A stretch of DNA of 64,000 nucleotides from Microcyclospora pomicola (taxonomy: Eukaryota > Ascomycota > Dothideomycetes > Capnodiales). Under the pieces are notes generated by a model, which searched no databases, was not told the origin of the DNA, and worked only from the letters and a program-made list of their open reading frames with translations. Below are positions 33,427 through 44,250 of this stretch, piece after piece; the stretch's first letter is position 1, and every line of letters starts with the position of its first letter. The position numbers and the translations under genes are program-made. Location of the stretch: the NCBI GenBank assembly GCA_002786065.1, contig NHNY01000007.1:310001-374000 (forward strand). Reading direction: 5' to 3'.

Positions 33427-34389
33427 TCAAGTCACGTTCGTCGTGCTGTCGGCGGTTTGACGACGCCCACACAAAGCAAGTCCTGGGACATGGTCTTTAT
33501 CCTTTGCGTGGAGTTGACCAAGCAGCCAATCTGTGACGCTGACCACTCGCGTCATGTGATCCCATCTTCCACCCTCATCAGTATGCTCAATGATATGCTT
33601 GACGATCCTGCCGTGCTCATCAAACTCGAAGACGAAGATGCCGCAGAACTCTTCGTCGTCGGAAGAACGTGAGGCTGCGCCTGTGCTGTCTCCCTGAATC
33701 CCAGAGATGAAGTCCTTGATCTTGTCGACCGGATCTTTTGCGACGAGACCAACGCCTCGATATACACCTCCTGTGCCATCTCTATGCCTCGTCTTGCCGC
33801 AGGTCTTCCACCTCACCACCAACTTCTCGTCCCCTGTTGACGTGCTCGTACGGCTACTACCATTGCGGATCATACGTTCGGAGGTAATGGTAAGCTTGAC
33901 GTTGCCGACAAGTGGTACCCGACCCCAAGCTACTGGTGCAGTCCACAGAGCTGCGATGTATGCTAGTCGGCCAGACACGGTCGGTAGATGCGGATGGGTC
34001 GAAGGAAACAAATGTAGCGTGATTGCTGGAGAAAGGACGTCTCCTGGGAGTGGAGTCTGAAGTAATGTTGGGAGTCGTTCATGCAAGACTCTCACGGTCT
34101 TTCCAAGCTGAAGCGTCCGCTCATCTGGCGGCTTGTGGTCACCTGGACTTTGTTGTAGTGAACATCTCGGAGCTGTGCTTGTGAACCAGATTTCTCTTTC
34201 GATGCCTTGAATGTTGCTGACCTGCGCAAACCATCTTCGATTGTTCAAAGAAGATGTTGCACAGCTTGCGATGACGCTGGCGGGCGTGTTGCTTGTTCGA
34301 ATCGATCTGGTGAAAGTGATTGCATGGGCAGGAGGGGAGACAAGGCGTGACGGAACGAGCGTTCGAACCATCAGCCTACGGATGGTCAT
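33427..34389 (-). CDS. Conserved mitochondrial-type protein of unknown function
   Basis: 320 residues from the ATG at 34389. The frame is open further upstream to an ATG at 34584, but the peptide starting MTIRRLMVRTLVPSRLV...FTRSIRTS is Arg/Ser-rich, lacks acidic residues and reads as a mitochondrial presequence, so the shorter form is preferred. The mature part has LHERLPTLLQTPLPGDVLSPAITLHLFP, a SGRLAYIAALWTAPVAWGRVPL stretch, VVRWKTCGKTR, and a C-terminal FVFEFDEHGRIVKHIIEH. The last segment recalls SnoaL/NTF2-like folds; this is inference. I recall similar proteins in other Pezizomycotina annotated only as hypothetical. No function is assigned. Confidence 0.72.
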   Translation of the reverse strand: MTIRRLMVRTLVPSRLVSPPAHAITFTRSIRTSNTPASVIASCATSSLNNRRWFAQVSNIQGIEREIWFTSTAPRCSLQQSPGDHKPPDERTLQLGKTVRVLHERLPTLLQTPLPGDVLSPAITLHLFPSTHPHLPTVSGRLAYIAALWTAPVAWGRVPLVGNVKLTITSERMIRNGSSRTSTSTGDEKLVVRWKTCGKTRHRDGTGGVYRGVGLVAKDPVDKIKDFISGIQGDSTGAASRSSDDEEFCGIFVFEFDEHGRIVKHIIEHTDEGGRWDHMTRVVSVTDWLLGQLHAKDKDHVPGLALCGRRQTADSTTNVT

Positions 34390-34721
34390 CGATGCGATAT
34401 TTCCATCGAAATACCGGTGGCGATGCGCCTGTAAACCCGAGTCGATGTCAGTGACAGTTTGATGGAATGTCCCATCATGAAGCTCATATGCACCACTCCA
34501 GCTACTCCGCATATTTTGGGGAAAACGTCCGTGCGCAATGAATGCATGACGTCTGGACGACAACTCCATCAAGGAGGACGACACTTTGTGTTAATGAGCA
34601 CCGAAGACCCTGGTGTCTGATCAATAGGTCTTGTTTAAATTCTGTGCGGTCACCTTGATTTCCTCTGACTCCTCAATAAACCTCAATCAACCATCCAAAG
34701 CATTCATACCTAATCAGCAAA
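34390..34721. other. Divergent promoter region
   Basis: Lies between the mitochondrial-type gene and the epimerase gene. The first part can be read as an N-terminal extension of the minus-strand gene (to 34584) if the longer start is used. Nothing else seen. Confidence 0.45.
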
Positions 34722-35689
34722 ATGGCATCTCAAGGAAAGCGAATCGTGTTCACAGGTGGGAGTGGCAAGGCAGGACGACATGTGATTCCTTATTTGATCA
34801 ACAAGGGCCACAAAGTGAGCCATATCTTTACCATATCGTCCCGACATATCGCTAACCAAGACGGTAGGTCCTGAACCTGGATCTTATTCCGTTCCCGGAT
34901 CCATCAGTCGATGTCTACACCCTCAAGACCGACCTGACCGAATCCGGCCAAGTCTTCAACGCGCTCACCATGCACTACAACATGGCCGGGTACGAGAACG
35001 GCGCCGTCGAGAGTCCCCCAGACGTTGTCATCCACTTCGCGGCCTGGGCACGCAACATGCTTGTGCCTGACAACGAATGCTTCCGCGCCAACGTGACGGC
35101 GACCTACAACGTGATAGAAGCGGCGTGCAAACTCGGCGTGAAGAAGATCATCATCGCATCGTCCGAGACAACATACGGCGTGTGTTTCTCCGAGGGCGAC
35201 ACCGACTACCACCAGTTCCCGCTCGAGGAGGACTATGACTGCGATCCGATGGACTCGTACGCGCTCAGCAAGCTCTGCGGTGAGCGGACGGCACGTACCT
35301 TCGCCCGCCGCTTTGGCCGCGATATCTACGCGCTGCGCATCGGGAATGTCATCGAGCCACACGAGTACGAGACTGACTTCCCGACACATGTCAACGAGCC
35401 AATGACGCGAAAGCGGAATGCGTGGTCGTACATCGATGCGCGAGACCTGGGCCAGATCTGCGATTTGTGTATCCAGAAGAGCGACCTCGGGTTTCAGGTG
35501 TTCAATGCGACGAACGACACCATTACGACCAAAGTGCCAACGGCGCAGTTTTTGAAGGAGAATGCGCCGAACACAAAGATCACGAGGGAGATGGGTGAGT
35601 GGGAGGGCCCGTTGAGCAATCGGAAGATCAGGGAGGTGTTGGGGTTCAAGGAGGAGCACGACTGGAGGAAGTACTACCAGCCGTCATAA
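34722..35689 (+). CDS. NAD(P)-dependent extended SDR epimerase/dehydratase-like
   Basis: Exons 34722..34814 and 34868..35689 (phase 0; GTGAGC donor, GCTAAC branch, GGTAG acceptor) give 304 residues. The Rossmann motif FTGGSGKAGRH (about 10-20) is the GxxGxxG of extended SDRs. The active site shows S130 (IIASSETTYGVC) and Y162-x-x-x-K166 (SYALSKLCGE). Later blocks RIGNVIEPHEY, YIDARDLGQ and FNATND are typical of sugar-nucleotide or uronate epimerase/dehydrogenase relatives. It resembles, from memory, a bacterial NAD(P)-oxidoreductase family closely in the ASSETTYGVCF and NVIEPHEY blocks, so a bacterial origin is possible but untested. The substrate is unknown. Confidence 0.85.
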
Positions 35690-36419
35690 GGACTTACCAT
35701 GGGTAGGTGCTGGTGGCGAGGTCGTGGAACGAGATATGTCGACATGCCGCTATTATGACATTCTGGATAAAAGCTTATATGTGATTTTGCAAAGCCATCT
35801 CATTTCAAGTCAAATCCACTCGGTTATATTGATGTAGATGTCCCGTCGGCGCAAAAGAACAGTCCGGTGAGATGGCTGACTATCGTGTATGAAGGATGCA
35901 ATATTGCTTCATCATCAAAACCTTGACGCCTTTGTAATAGAGTGGTTTCGCATCTCACTTCTCATCTGTGCAATCGCACGAAGCAGTTACAATATCCAAC
36001 GTGTTCATGTAAGGTCAGTGGATCAATGTAGACAGCATTGACATTGGAGATAGACAAAATAGATCAGCGCGTGGAGACGGGCAGCCTTGGCAGACACCCG
36101 ACACCATAAAGAGCGCTACCCTAACGTACTGAGCGGTACTCCACCTCCTCCTCCACAACTTCTTAGGTAAGACAAAACTTTGTCCCTGCCTTACAATACC
36201 AAGCTTTATTACTTGTCGGCCATGTGCCGTTCCAAAGGCTTGGGTAGCAGAGAGCATAGGTACTGTTGTATATCCCGTCATGCACGTCCCCATGGGTCTT
36301 GTGCCATCAGTAGCCGACGTCCTCGATAGCACGAAGTCTCTTATTATGAGGTAACATCCATCAACAATGTGAATTCGCATGTCTGACACGCTGCGTTAAT
36401 CGCAGCATACATCAACGAC
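35690..36419. other. Intergenic region before permease gene
   Basis: 3' flank of the epimerase and promoter of the permease. The minus-strand open frame 36015-36389 has no family features. No repeats seen. Confidence 0.45.
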
Positions 36420-38384
36420 ATGGGCAGAGTGACGGCAGATCCGGAGGAAGTCAAGCATGGTGGAGAGTCCGAGCAGAATATGGAGATCACCAAAACGCAC
36501 TCGATCCTGGGTGCTAACATCGACCTTTCTGCTGGAGCACAGCTTGAGCGTGGGCTGAAGAGTAGACATATTCAGTAAGACAACATGACCGATTTCAGAT
36601 GCCTTTGCTGATATGACTTAGGTTCCTGGCGCTTGGTGGTGTAAGTACAAACTCCCATTCCGGTCGCTGCATCGCGCTGACCAGTGCATTTCAAAGGCAA
36701 TTGGCACTGGACTGTTCGTTGGATCTGGAGCCATTCTATCGACCGTAGGACCAGCACCTCTATTCATGGCGTACCTCTCCATGTGTCTCGTTGTTTGGGT
36801 GGTCATGAATGATCTCGCTGAGATGACCACCTATCTCCCACTGAAGGGAGTGTCAATCCCGTATCTTGTCGCTCGCTTCACAGATCCTTCGTTAGCGTTC
36901 GCGGATGGCTGGAATTACTGGTATGCTTATGCGATACTAGTCGCTGCTGAAGCGACAGCTGGTGCCATTGTCCTCCAATACTGGACTGAAGCAGTCCCAG
37001 TAGCCGTGTGGATCACGATCATACTCGTGGTTATCCTGCTTCTCAACACCATCGCTGTTGAGGTGTTTGGGGAGGCTGAGTTCTGGTTCGCCAGCATCAA
37101 GCTGATCACTATCATGGGTCTCATCATTCTTGGTATCGTTCTGTTCTTCGGAGGCGGGCCCAACCATGATCGCTTAGGATTTCGCTACTGGGAAGACAAG
37201 AATGGTTACGGTGCATTCACGGAGTATCTCGTACCTGGCGACACAGGCAGGTTTCTGGGCTATTGGTATGCATTTGTGAAGGCAGGCTTTGCTTTCATCA
37301 CTTCTCCGGAGCTGATCGCATTGGCTGCCGGTGAGACCGTGGCACCACGGCGAAACATCCCAAAGGCCGCAAAGCGCTACGTTTGGCGTCTAGCATTGTT
37401 CTACGGCTTCGGATCGCTCATCATTGGCGTGACAGTACCTTCTAACGACGAGCACCTTTTGAGTGGAAGCTCAAACGCCAGCGCCAGTCCTTTCGTGATC
37501 GGCATACAGAGAGCGGGCATTGGAGGACTCAATCATGTCATCAACGCTGCGATCCTGACGTCCGCATGGTCCGCCGGGAATGCCTTTCTATACTCCGGCT
37601 CCCGAGTCCTGTACTCCATGGCTCTCAGTGGACAAGCACCAAAGTTCTTCGCCAAGACGTCAAAACGAGGAGTTCCTTATGCTGCTGTTGTGTTTACATG
37701 GCTGATCGGCTGTCTTGCTTACCTCAATGTCAGCAATAGTGGCGCCCAGGTCTTCGCCTGGTTCAGCAGTAAGCTTCGACACCCCATTCTATATGATACC
37801 GATCACTGATACCTCACCAGATCTCTCCACGATATCCGGACTTATTGCTTGGATCGTAGCGTTGATCACCTATCTGCGCTTCCGAAAAGCTATGCAGTAT
37901 AAACAGATGCTATCATTCCTCCCTTTCCGCACGCCACTCCAGCCATACGCTACTTGGATCGCGCTCTTTATAATCTCACTACTTACCATAACGAACGGCT
38001 TCTCCGGTAAGCTCCGTTCACCACCCACCACATACGCCATCTTCCATTGAACATCAGCCTAATCCTTTGCTAGTATTCTTCCCCTCGCAATGGAGCGTCT
38101 CAGACTTCCTCGCCGCCTACATCACACTCCCGATCTTCCTTGCCCTATACCTGGGCCACAAAATCTACGTTGCGACTGTGGCCGTTAAGAAGCAATCCGC
38201 CGAGGATCCGTTCATGACCACGGCTGCCAAAGCCAAGCGGTGGTTTCGGGCATGGTCTTTGGCGATTGATATCCCCAAGATCGATGTTCTATCGGGTAAG
38301 CAGGAGATGGATGCGTTGGAGGAGCTGGACGAGCCACCCGTGCCGAAGAACTGGGTCGAGAAGGTCTGGTTCTGGCTGGCATAG
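36420..38384 (+). CDS. Amino-acid permease, AAT/YAT family (plasma membrane)
   Basis: Proton-coupled amino-acid uptake carrier. Exons 36420..36574, 36622..36640, 36697..37768, 37821..38006 and 38074..38384 give 580 residues, typical for the family. The spliced start reads KSRHIQFLALGGAIGTGLF, the hallmark first membrane segment. This requires a 19-nt exon (36622-36640) whose joints are phase 2 and phase 0. About 12 hydrophobic segments follow, with FITSPELIALAAGET (a substrate-site region) and SAGNAFLYSGSRVLYSMALSG. The hydrophilic C-terminus ends ENW-like (PVPKNWVEKVWFWLA), as in Gap1-type proteins. The substrate range cannot be told from sequence. All five exons keep one continuous frame. 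Confidence 0.93.
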
Positions 38385-39524
38385 GCATGTCGTATAGTAT
38401 CAAAAGTCATGATTCATTCACAGTTCTTACTATCTATCCTGCTTTCTGTTGCGTTGTACCTTCCCTCGTGTTCGTAGTATGAACGTCCCTTCTACATGTT
38501 GTAATGCTCCAACATGGATCGCGGTTTTAAGTGTTGTAATCAGTACTGTAACACCACCTGCGAGCATCACATTCACATCCCACGACACACCAAATTCTTT
38601 GGTCGCGTACCCTTAGGTACACCCACGAAACCTCCGTCAGTGCCGTTATCTCATGAGGCTCACCACACCCTAAAAAGCGAACATCCAAAAGCGCCAAAAA
38701 ACATACAGCAGCGAGGATTCGCACGTCGTCACCGACCGTACTACTGATTCGCCGATTTGCAGCTTGAGAACGGCAGAGCGGACGGGATGCCCTATTTTCT
38801 GCAATCTGTGGCCGTATGTGCTGATTGAAGAGAGAAAGAAATTTATGTAGCTAGGTTGTGTAGACGAGGTTTGTATATACACGGATGTTGTGGGGTTGAG
38901 GGGGGAAGATGGTGCGGTGCTTTATCGGCGTGTCATATCTGTGACGTTGGATCGGATACGGTGTGCAAAGGCTGCGGTTGAGAAACATGATGGATTGAGT
39001 CTGGAAGAGCCATGATAGAGATATATTGGGCATATATACTGTTCTTGTAGGCGCCCGGTTCCATCGAGGTCTTCGTTGATCACATTCTGCTTGTTAGAGC
39101 TGGTGTGGGAGGCAAGCGATATATTTACATTTTCATTCCCAAGCTGTCTAGGACGACACAATGTCCAAATATGGTCAACACTTTGTCGTGTCAGACGTCA
39201 CTGATTATTCGGAACCACTGGTAGGTCAAATGAATGGGTGGATGGGTAGTAGAATCAATCCTGTGAGGAGCTTACTTCGTCAAGGACAGCTTAATAGTAT
39301 GCAAGAAGTTGGGAGCAAGATCAACCACAGTCATTTCATGGTGAGATGACTTGTGCAAGGTATTCTTTATCGTTCCTGCCTCTATTACCGAGTCTACTCC
39401 TGGAGACTTGTGTGGCAGTCCATGAAGAAAACAAGGCAAGATATCAAGAAATTGCAGCGCAGACAACGGATCCCCGAAGCAATTTTGCAACCCGAACGGT
39501 ATGCTTCTGTCGTCTATCACGCAA
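38385..39524. other. Convergent intergenic region, permease / Helo-like gene
   Basis: No gene. A near-palindrome TACCCTTAGGTA lies at about 38608-38619. Scattered short open frames only. Confidence 0.45.
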
Positions 39525-42021
39525 TTACGAATAATCATCAGAAATTTCCTCCACGTAACCTTGGATGTGATTTCGAGGATACGAAGGCCCGTAGCCATCA
39601 CTTCGTCTTGAATAGCTGTCGCGCGGCCGGTTGTGGCGATCGGTAGGAGCATCGATGATAGAGCGGGCGAACCTCAGTAGCGCTGGAACTTCCCCAAATA
39701 GAGCCTTGACTGCAGCCATCAAGGCATCGTCCTCATGTCGAGCTAGGGCTGTAGATTCGTCGGACTTGGCTGCGATATCCTCCAATGCAGTTCTCTGTTC
39801 GTCTTCGGCGATGATGCGTTCGACTACTTTGGCGCCAGCTTCTAACAATGCTGAGAGGAGCTTTTTTGCTCTATCCGTGCTTGACCCTGGCTCCATGACA
39901 TCCACGAAGGTCGCCGCTATCCACAGTGCTGGCCTGACAGGCTCTATGGGTGTGAACCGAGGTTGACTTTCGCGATGCTGACTTTCGTCCATGACCGTCA
40001 TGACAGGAACAGCATCATGGGTATGGGCATTGCCCGCAATAGGGGTTTCTTGATATCGTGCGCGAGATCGTCGCCCCGTCCAGGGGTCCAGAAAGAACCC
40101 GACGACGGGTTCCAAAAACCGATCAGATGCAGGCTCAATCCGTTGGATAGCAGGCCCCAGCAACACTACGATGTTATCTCGTGATCGAGTCAATGAGGTC
40201 CGTAGGCTATTATGTATATCACCGCCGAGAGTACCGGATGTTCGCGCGCGCTGCAAAACACCACGACGAACCTGCGGCAGAAATTCGCGACAGAGCTGCA
40301 ACGAGGCTACGCGCCGCCGCCGCCACATTGGAATCTCCGGCATGGTTGAGTCCAATAGCTGACGCTTACCTCCATTTTCGAAGCCGACCATGGATGCACT
40401 GAGCTCTGGGGGGCCTCGTGAGTCAGGGTCTTCTGCGGTTGATGCCTCAAAGACACCTGGTATGCTGAAGTATATCTGTGGAGCGGGGCTCACAGTGTCG
40501 TGGCAGTTTTCTACATCAGTAACATAAGCAGGTAGTGGACCGTGCGAGCTCATACTGGCGCCTTCTACGAATGTACGTCCAGAATCATGTGCCGCTCTCG
40601 CATGCACGTGGCTGAGAGTCTGTCGTTGTACCTCGTTGTGTTCGAGAAGCTTGTTGACTTCTACCATCAGATCGACAGACTCAACGTAAGAGGGATCGCT
40701 TTTGCTACACAAGCGCTCTCTCACAGCCAAGGCGTTTTGGCATGACATTCTTGCTAATTTGAGCTTGTCAAGTCGGATGTATGTCTGAGATAACAGATGA
40801 CAAGCTGTGGCCTTGCTCATGCTCTGCTCATCTGTGGCGGCATGTTTTTTCCATGAAGTCCAGAAGCACTTTTGCTGCAGTCGCGGGCACTTGCACGTGA
40901 AAGGCACAAAAGGCGAGCCGAAATCGAAGTCGGAAGATGTCGACTTGACGGTGTCTGACAGGCACACTCTGTATCAATCGCAGCATGTCGAGGAAGTAGT
41001 CATGTGCTTCGAGCCACGCACAGTGAGTATAAGAGCGCTCTCCAGCGTCCACCGCAGACCGGGAAAGGGCGATAGCAAATTCAATCTCAGGATCAGCATC
41101 CTGGCGCTGACTTTTCGATGGTGACAGAGACTCGTCCTCACTTGGAGTATAGATCTCGCGATCCTCTGCATTCTGTTCGTCCTCTAGAGAAAGCGATTCA
41201 CTTGTAGGTACACGATGTGCAAGTCCATAGCCCTGGGCCGATGACATTGGTTTCCGTGTAATCTCAGCAGAGTTCATGTCGCCTACCGCACTGTCGTCAT
41301 CATCGCTAGCATGCGCCGGATCTTTCGATGCATAAAATGCAGTGGCATCCATAGTTAAGTCCTCGAAGTAGCGAACAATACCCAATAAGCGTGCCGAATC
41401 CAGTGTCTGCTGTTCGCGTAGATCTGTACCCATTCTGAGTAGCTCTTCGATATTCGGAAGTAGTTCAGCGGTAGCTTTGCCCGGCGCGACATGCGAAACT
41501 TTCCTGATTCGAGGTTAGTTGACGGGGCAGACCACAATGTCAGGAATAGCAAGAACGTACATGTTGAACAAATTGAGTAGGACATTAAGCAAGGCGACGT
41601 GGGGATGAATGTACCCCCGGATGCGTTTGAGTTCCTTTTCATCCAATAACATCTTCATTGGTTGCATGATTTTGGCGAGGGACTTTCTGCGATTCGACTG
41701 GAGCTTGTTCACGAAGGTCTGGAGCATCTCCAGCTTCTTGCCGCACTCCCTTAATTGTCTGTCGATACCATTGTACAGTTGGCCATCAGAGTCGTACGTG
41801 TTCTGTGTACAATCATTGGTGGCCTTGCCCTTATACGTCTTGAGCTCTTTAGAAACGAGATCACAGACATGCCCGAAACCGCTCAGCTCTTCTGTTAGAT
41901 TCTCGATAGTTGTGTTGAAGCCTTTATAGGCTCCATGCAGAGCAGTGGCAAGGTTCCAGGCTGCTTTTCCCATTCCGCCAATAGTGGCAGCAAGCCCAAG
42001 AGCAGTGATTGGGTCAGCCAT
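39525..42021 (-). CDS. Helo-like N-terminal domain / TPR-like protein, broken by one frame change
   Basis: Exon 1 (41561..42021) starts MADPITALGLAATIGGMGKA, followed by a helical bundle, and resembles the fungal Helo-like/STAND N-terminal domains used by NLR-type and prion-like cell-death signalling proteins. After an intron (41504-41560) the second exon encodes an acidic linker and a helical, TPR-like region (AWLEAHDYFLDMLRLIQ; later LLSQTYIRLDKLKLARMSCQNALAVRERL). These two TPR-like parts are in different frames: the first meets a stop at 40828-40830, the second runs on to 39525. They overlap at a run of six A (T on plus, 40845-40850), where one extra base accounts for the shift. The corrected total would be ~812 codons. 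No NACHT or NB-ARC motif is seen. The C-terminal ~350 residues are Ser/Arg/Pro-rich, with a helical stretch near the end. Confidence 0.65.
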
Positions 42022-43421
42022 TGGTCACTGGAATGTGCTCTACCCGAGAAGAGACTCTGCGATGAATGAGCTCACAAGACAAGCGTACGGCCTCAGTGTA
42101 ACATGAGACAGCGAGATGACTATGAATGTATCGTCTGAACCAGGTGGGTATGGGGCTGTGTCAAAGGTTGCTGCGCGAGCTCGAGAGAGGACCAATGGTC
42201 TTCGCATATGTTGAGTCGATAGCATGATTCTTGCATGATCTTTACATGATATGAAACTCAACGGAGGCGTAGCAGAACTCAGTCATCCCGTCCGGGCCAG
42301 CTCCAAGGTTGCCGGTCAAACATAGCATGCCGTTACACATACTACATGGAGCTAAACCATTGCCTCCGCCTTCGTTTCCAGGAAATGGGTTCGAGGCGAC
42401 CCCGACTGTTTACTGTTCACAACTTTGCGATACTGTTTCTGACGTACACTGCGTTCTGGGTCAGGCTGAGTTGGGAGTCGATTCGCACGAGCAGCACAAC
42501 CCCTGCAGAGCACAGGGATCATTGGCACATCCACACTCCAGGCCATCACCAAGAAAGTCCAAGGGGGTTGTGAACATCGTCCTCGTCGCAAGGTTCAGTG
42601 GCGGTTGGGACTCAATAGCCTAAGCCGATACTGGTCGTTGTGCTTCCATGATGGACGAGAGATGATTAGTTTTGCCCCGGGAGCCAGTGTCCGTCTTCTA
42701 AAGCCAGCAATGGGCGGGTGTCGGGCTGTAGCTGTCTAGCACCCGTGGAACCACACAAGGGGGAAGGAGGTTTGCGTTGCCCTGTTCGCTGTGCATAGGA
42801 CCGGGGGCATTGAAAGTGTATTCTCAGAAATGTGACAGCATTGAGGTCGCTCGGCGATCGTGCCTGGCTCGGTCACGTGCTGCCTTCGATCTTCCGATCG
42901 GCGGTATCTTGCCTCATGTTTTTGTATCATACCACTTACCCTCAGTGCTGCAACTCATCGACGAGCATTCGATATCGCTCAAGAGAGGATATATCTCGAG
43001 GTTCGGTCCTCTGTCACGTCACAGACGCTCAGCCTCTCGAATAAACCCCACCTGATTGACTCCGCAAGAAGGCTGATCGGTGATAAACGTCCAGAGCATG
43101 GCATACATACTTTCTAAACATCCAGGGATTCTTCTGTCTCATTGGACGAACACTGTATGTCGCACCACACACACATAGCACAGCCTACTCGTGTCTGCTG
43201 GTGCGGCATATTGCTTGCGCCACGATGACTTGGAAGATCTGTTGAGATATGCTGGGCGAATCCGTACGAAGCATAACACAAGCTTTTGATCCACACCTTG
43301 GAGGCTTAGCACCGAACAGATGATGGCGCTGAGCCATGGCAAGCCATGCCACTAGAGAGGATGGCAACGGAGATCAGTTCATTTGTTAAACCCTACCCAC
43401 CTAGAAAGGAACAGCCTTCGG
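42022..43421. other. Gene-poor region, 1.4 kb
   Basis: Open frames on both strands are short and lack family signatures. No repeat or RNA recognised. It includes the promoter of the Helo-like gene. Confidence 0.45.
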
Positions 43422-44250
43422 CTACTTTGCTTGGAAATCAACATAGCCGTTCCCACCCACGAACGTCTGCAGCCAGGGCCTTGCGCTCTCATCTTCGGCT
43501 AGGTCCAAGTAGTGAGCTGCACTGTTGGCGCCACTGATGTCTCGAAATGCCGCAGTGCCATTTGCTTTCCGTTCATCGGCATAATAGAATCTGCTGACTG
43601 TTAGTGTGCCATGCTGTTAAGACTTCCCATTACTTTGAAGCTTTCCTATAGTTCTTCGATGCGTACGACTCAGATGCAACAGCGACCAGATGAGCAGTAG
43701 CCGATTTGCCAACGCCGAGGCTCATCAAGGCCGGCATGGTCTTCTCGTTCAAGAGATTGCCCGTGTAGATGAACGTGTTGAGGGCATGAGAAGAGGAAGA
43801 CGACAGGTGCTGAAACCCGCGGACGGCCTGTTGTGCCGCCACGAGTACGCTCGTGGTGTTGACTGCAAGATCTCGCTCGAAGTTTTCCAAGCTCAGGCTC
43901 AAAGCATCTTCTGTTGGGACTGGTGCCACGGATGCCGCTACGCAAAGCATTGTCAGCACCCGGTCGATGACACTTGAACGACTGGCAAGGAAGTTCGTCG
44001 TTCACGTACCATTGTACACAACCACATTCGGCGGCCCAAAGCATTGATGGACCTTATCGAAGATCGCCTCGACAGACCGCGGATCCGCGAGATTGGCACG
44101 AATTCGTAGCTCTCCTGCGTCGTTTACTTCATCTTCGAAGCTACGAGCCGCAAGAGCTATCTTATATCCTCGTGCAGCGAAATGCTTGGCTACGTTGGCG
44201 CCGATATTACCGCCAGCGCCGAGAACGAGAAGCACTTTTGGTGTAGCCAT
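43422..44250 (-). CDS. Atypical short-chain dehydrogenase/reductase
   Basis: Exons (minus) are 44010..44250, 43634..43937 and 43422..43590, giving 237 residues. The N-terminus has a clear Rossmann motif (LVLGAGGNIGANVAKHFAARG) and Arg36 (LAARS), suggesting NADP(H). An NAA motif (VVYNAAS) forms across the first joint. The usual catalytic Tyr of YxxxK is missing: the Lys lies in SLGVGKSATAHL, with Leu at the Tyr position. The protein may therefore be a non-classical or non-catalytic SDR. The last exon gives FYYADERKANGTA...VGGNGYVDFQAK. Introns have GTACGT and GTAATG donors and TAG/CAG acceptors. A TATA box lies about 110 bp upstream. Confidence 0.82.

Noticed and set aside
34904-35659. 251-codon frame antisense to the epimerase gene
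   Set aside because: Shadow of conserved SDR coding sequence; no recognisable family.
42380-42400. tRNA B-box-like word ggttcgaggc
   Set aside because: No matching T-stem, acceptor stem or A-box within 60-90 bases upstream.
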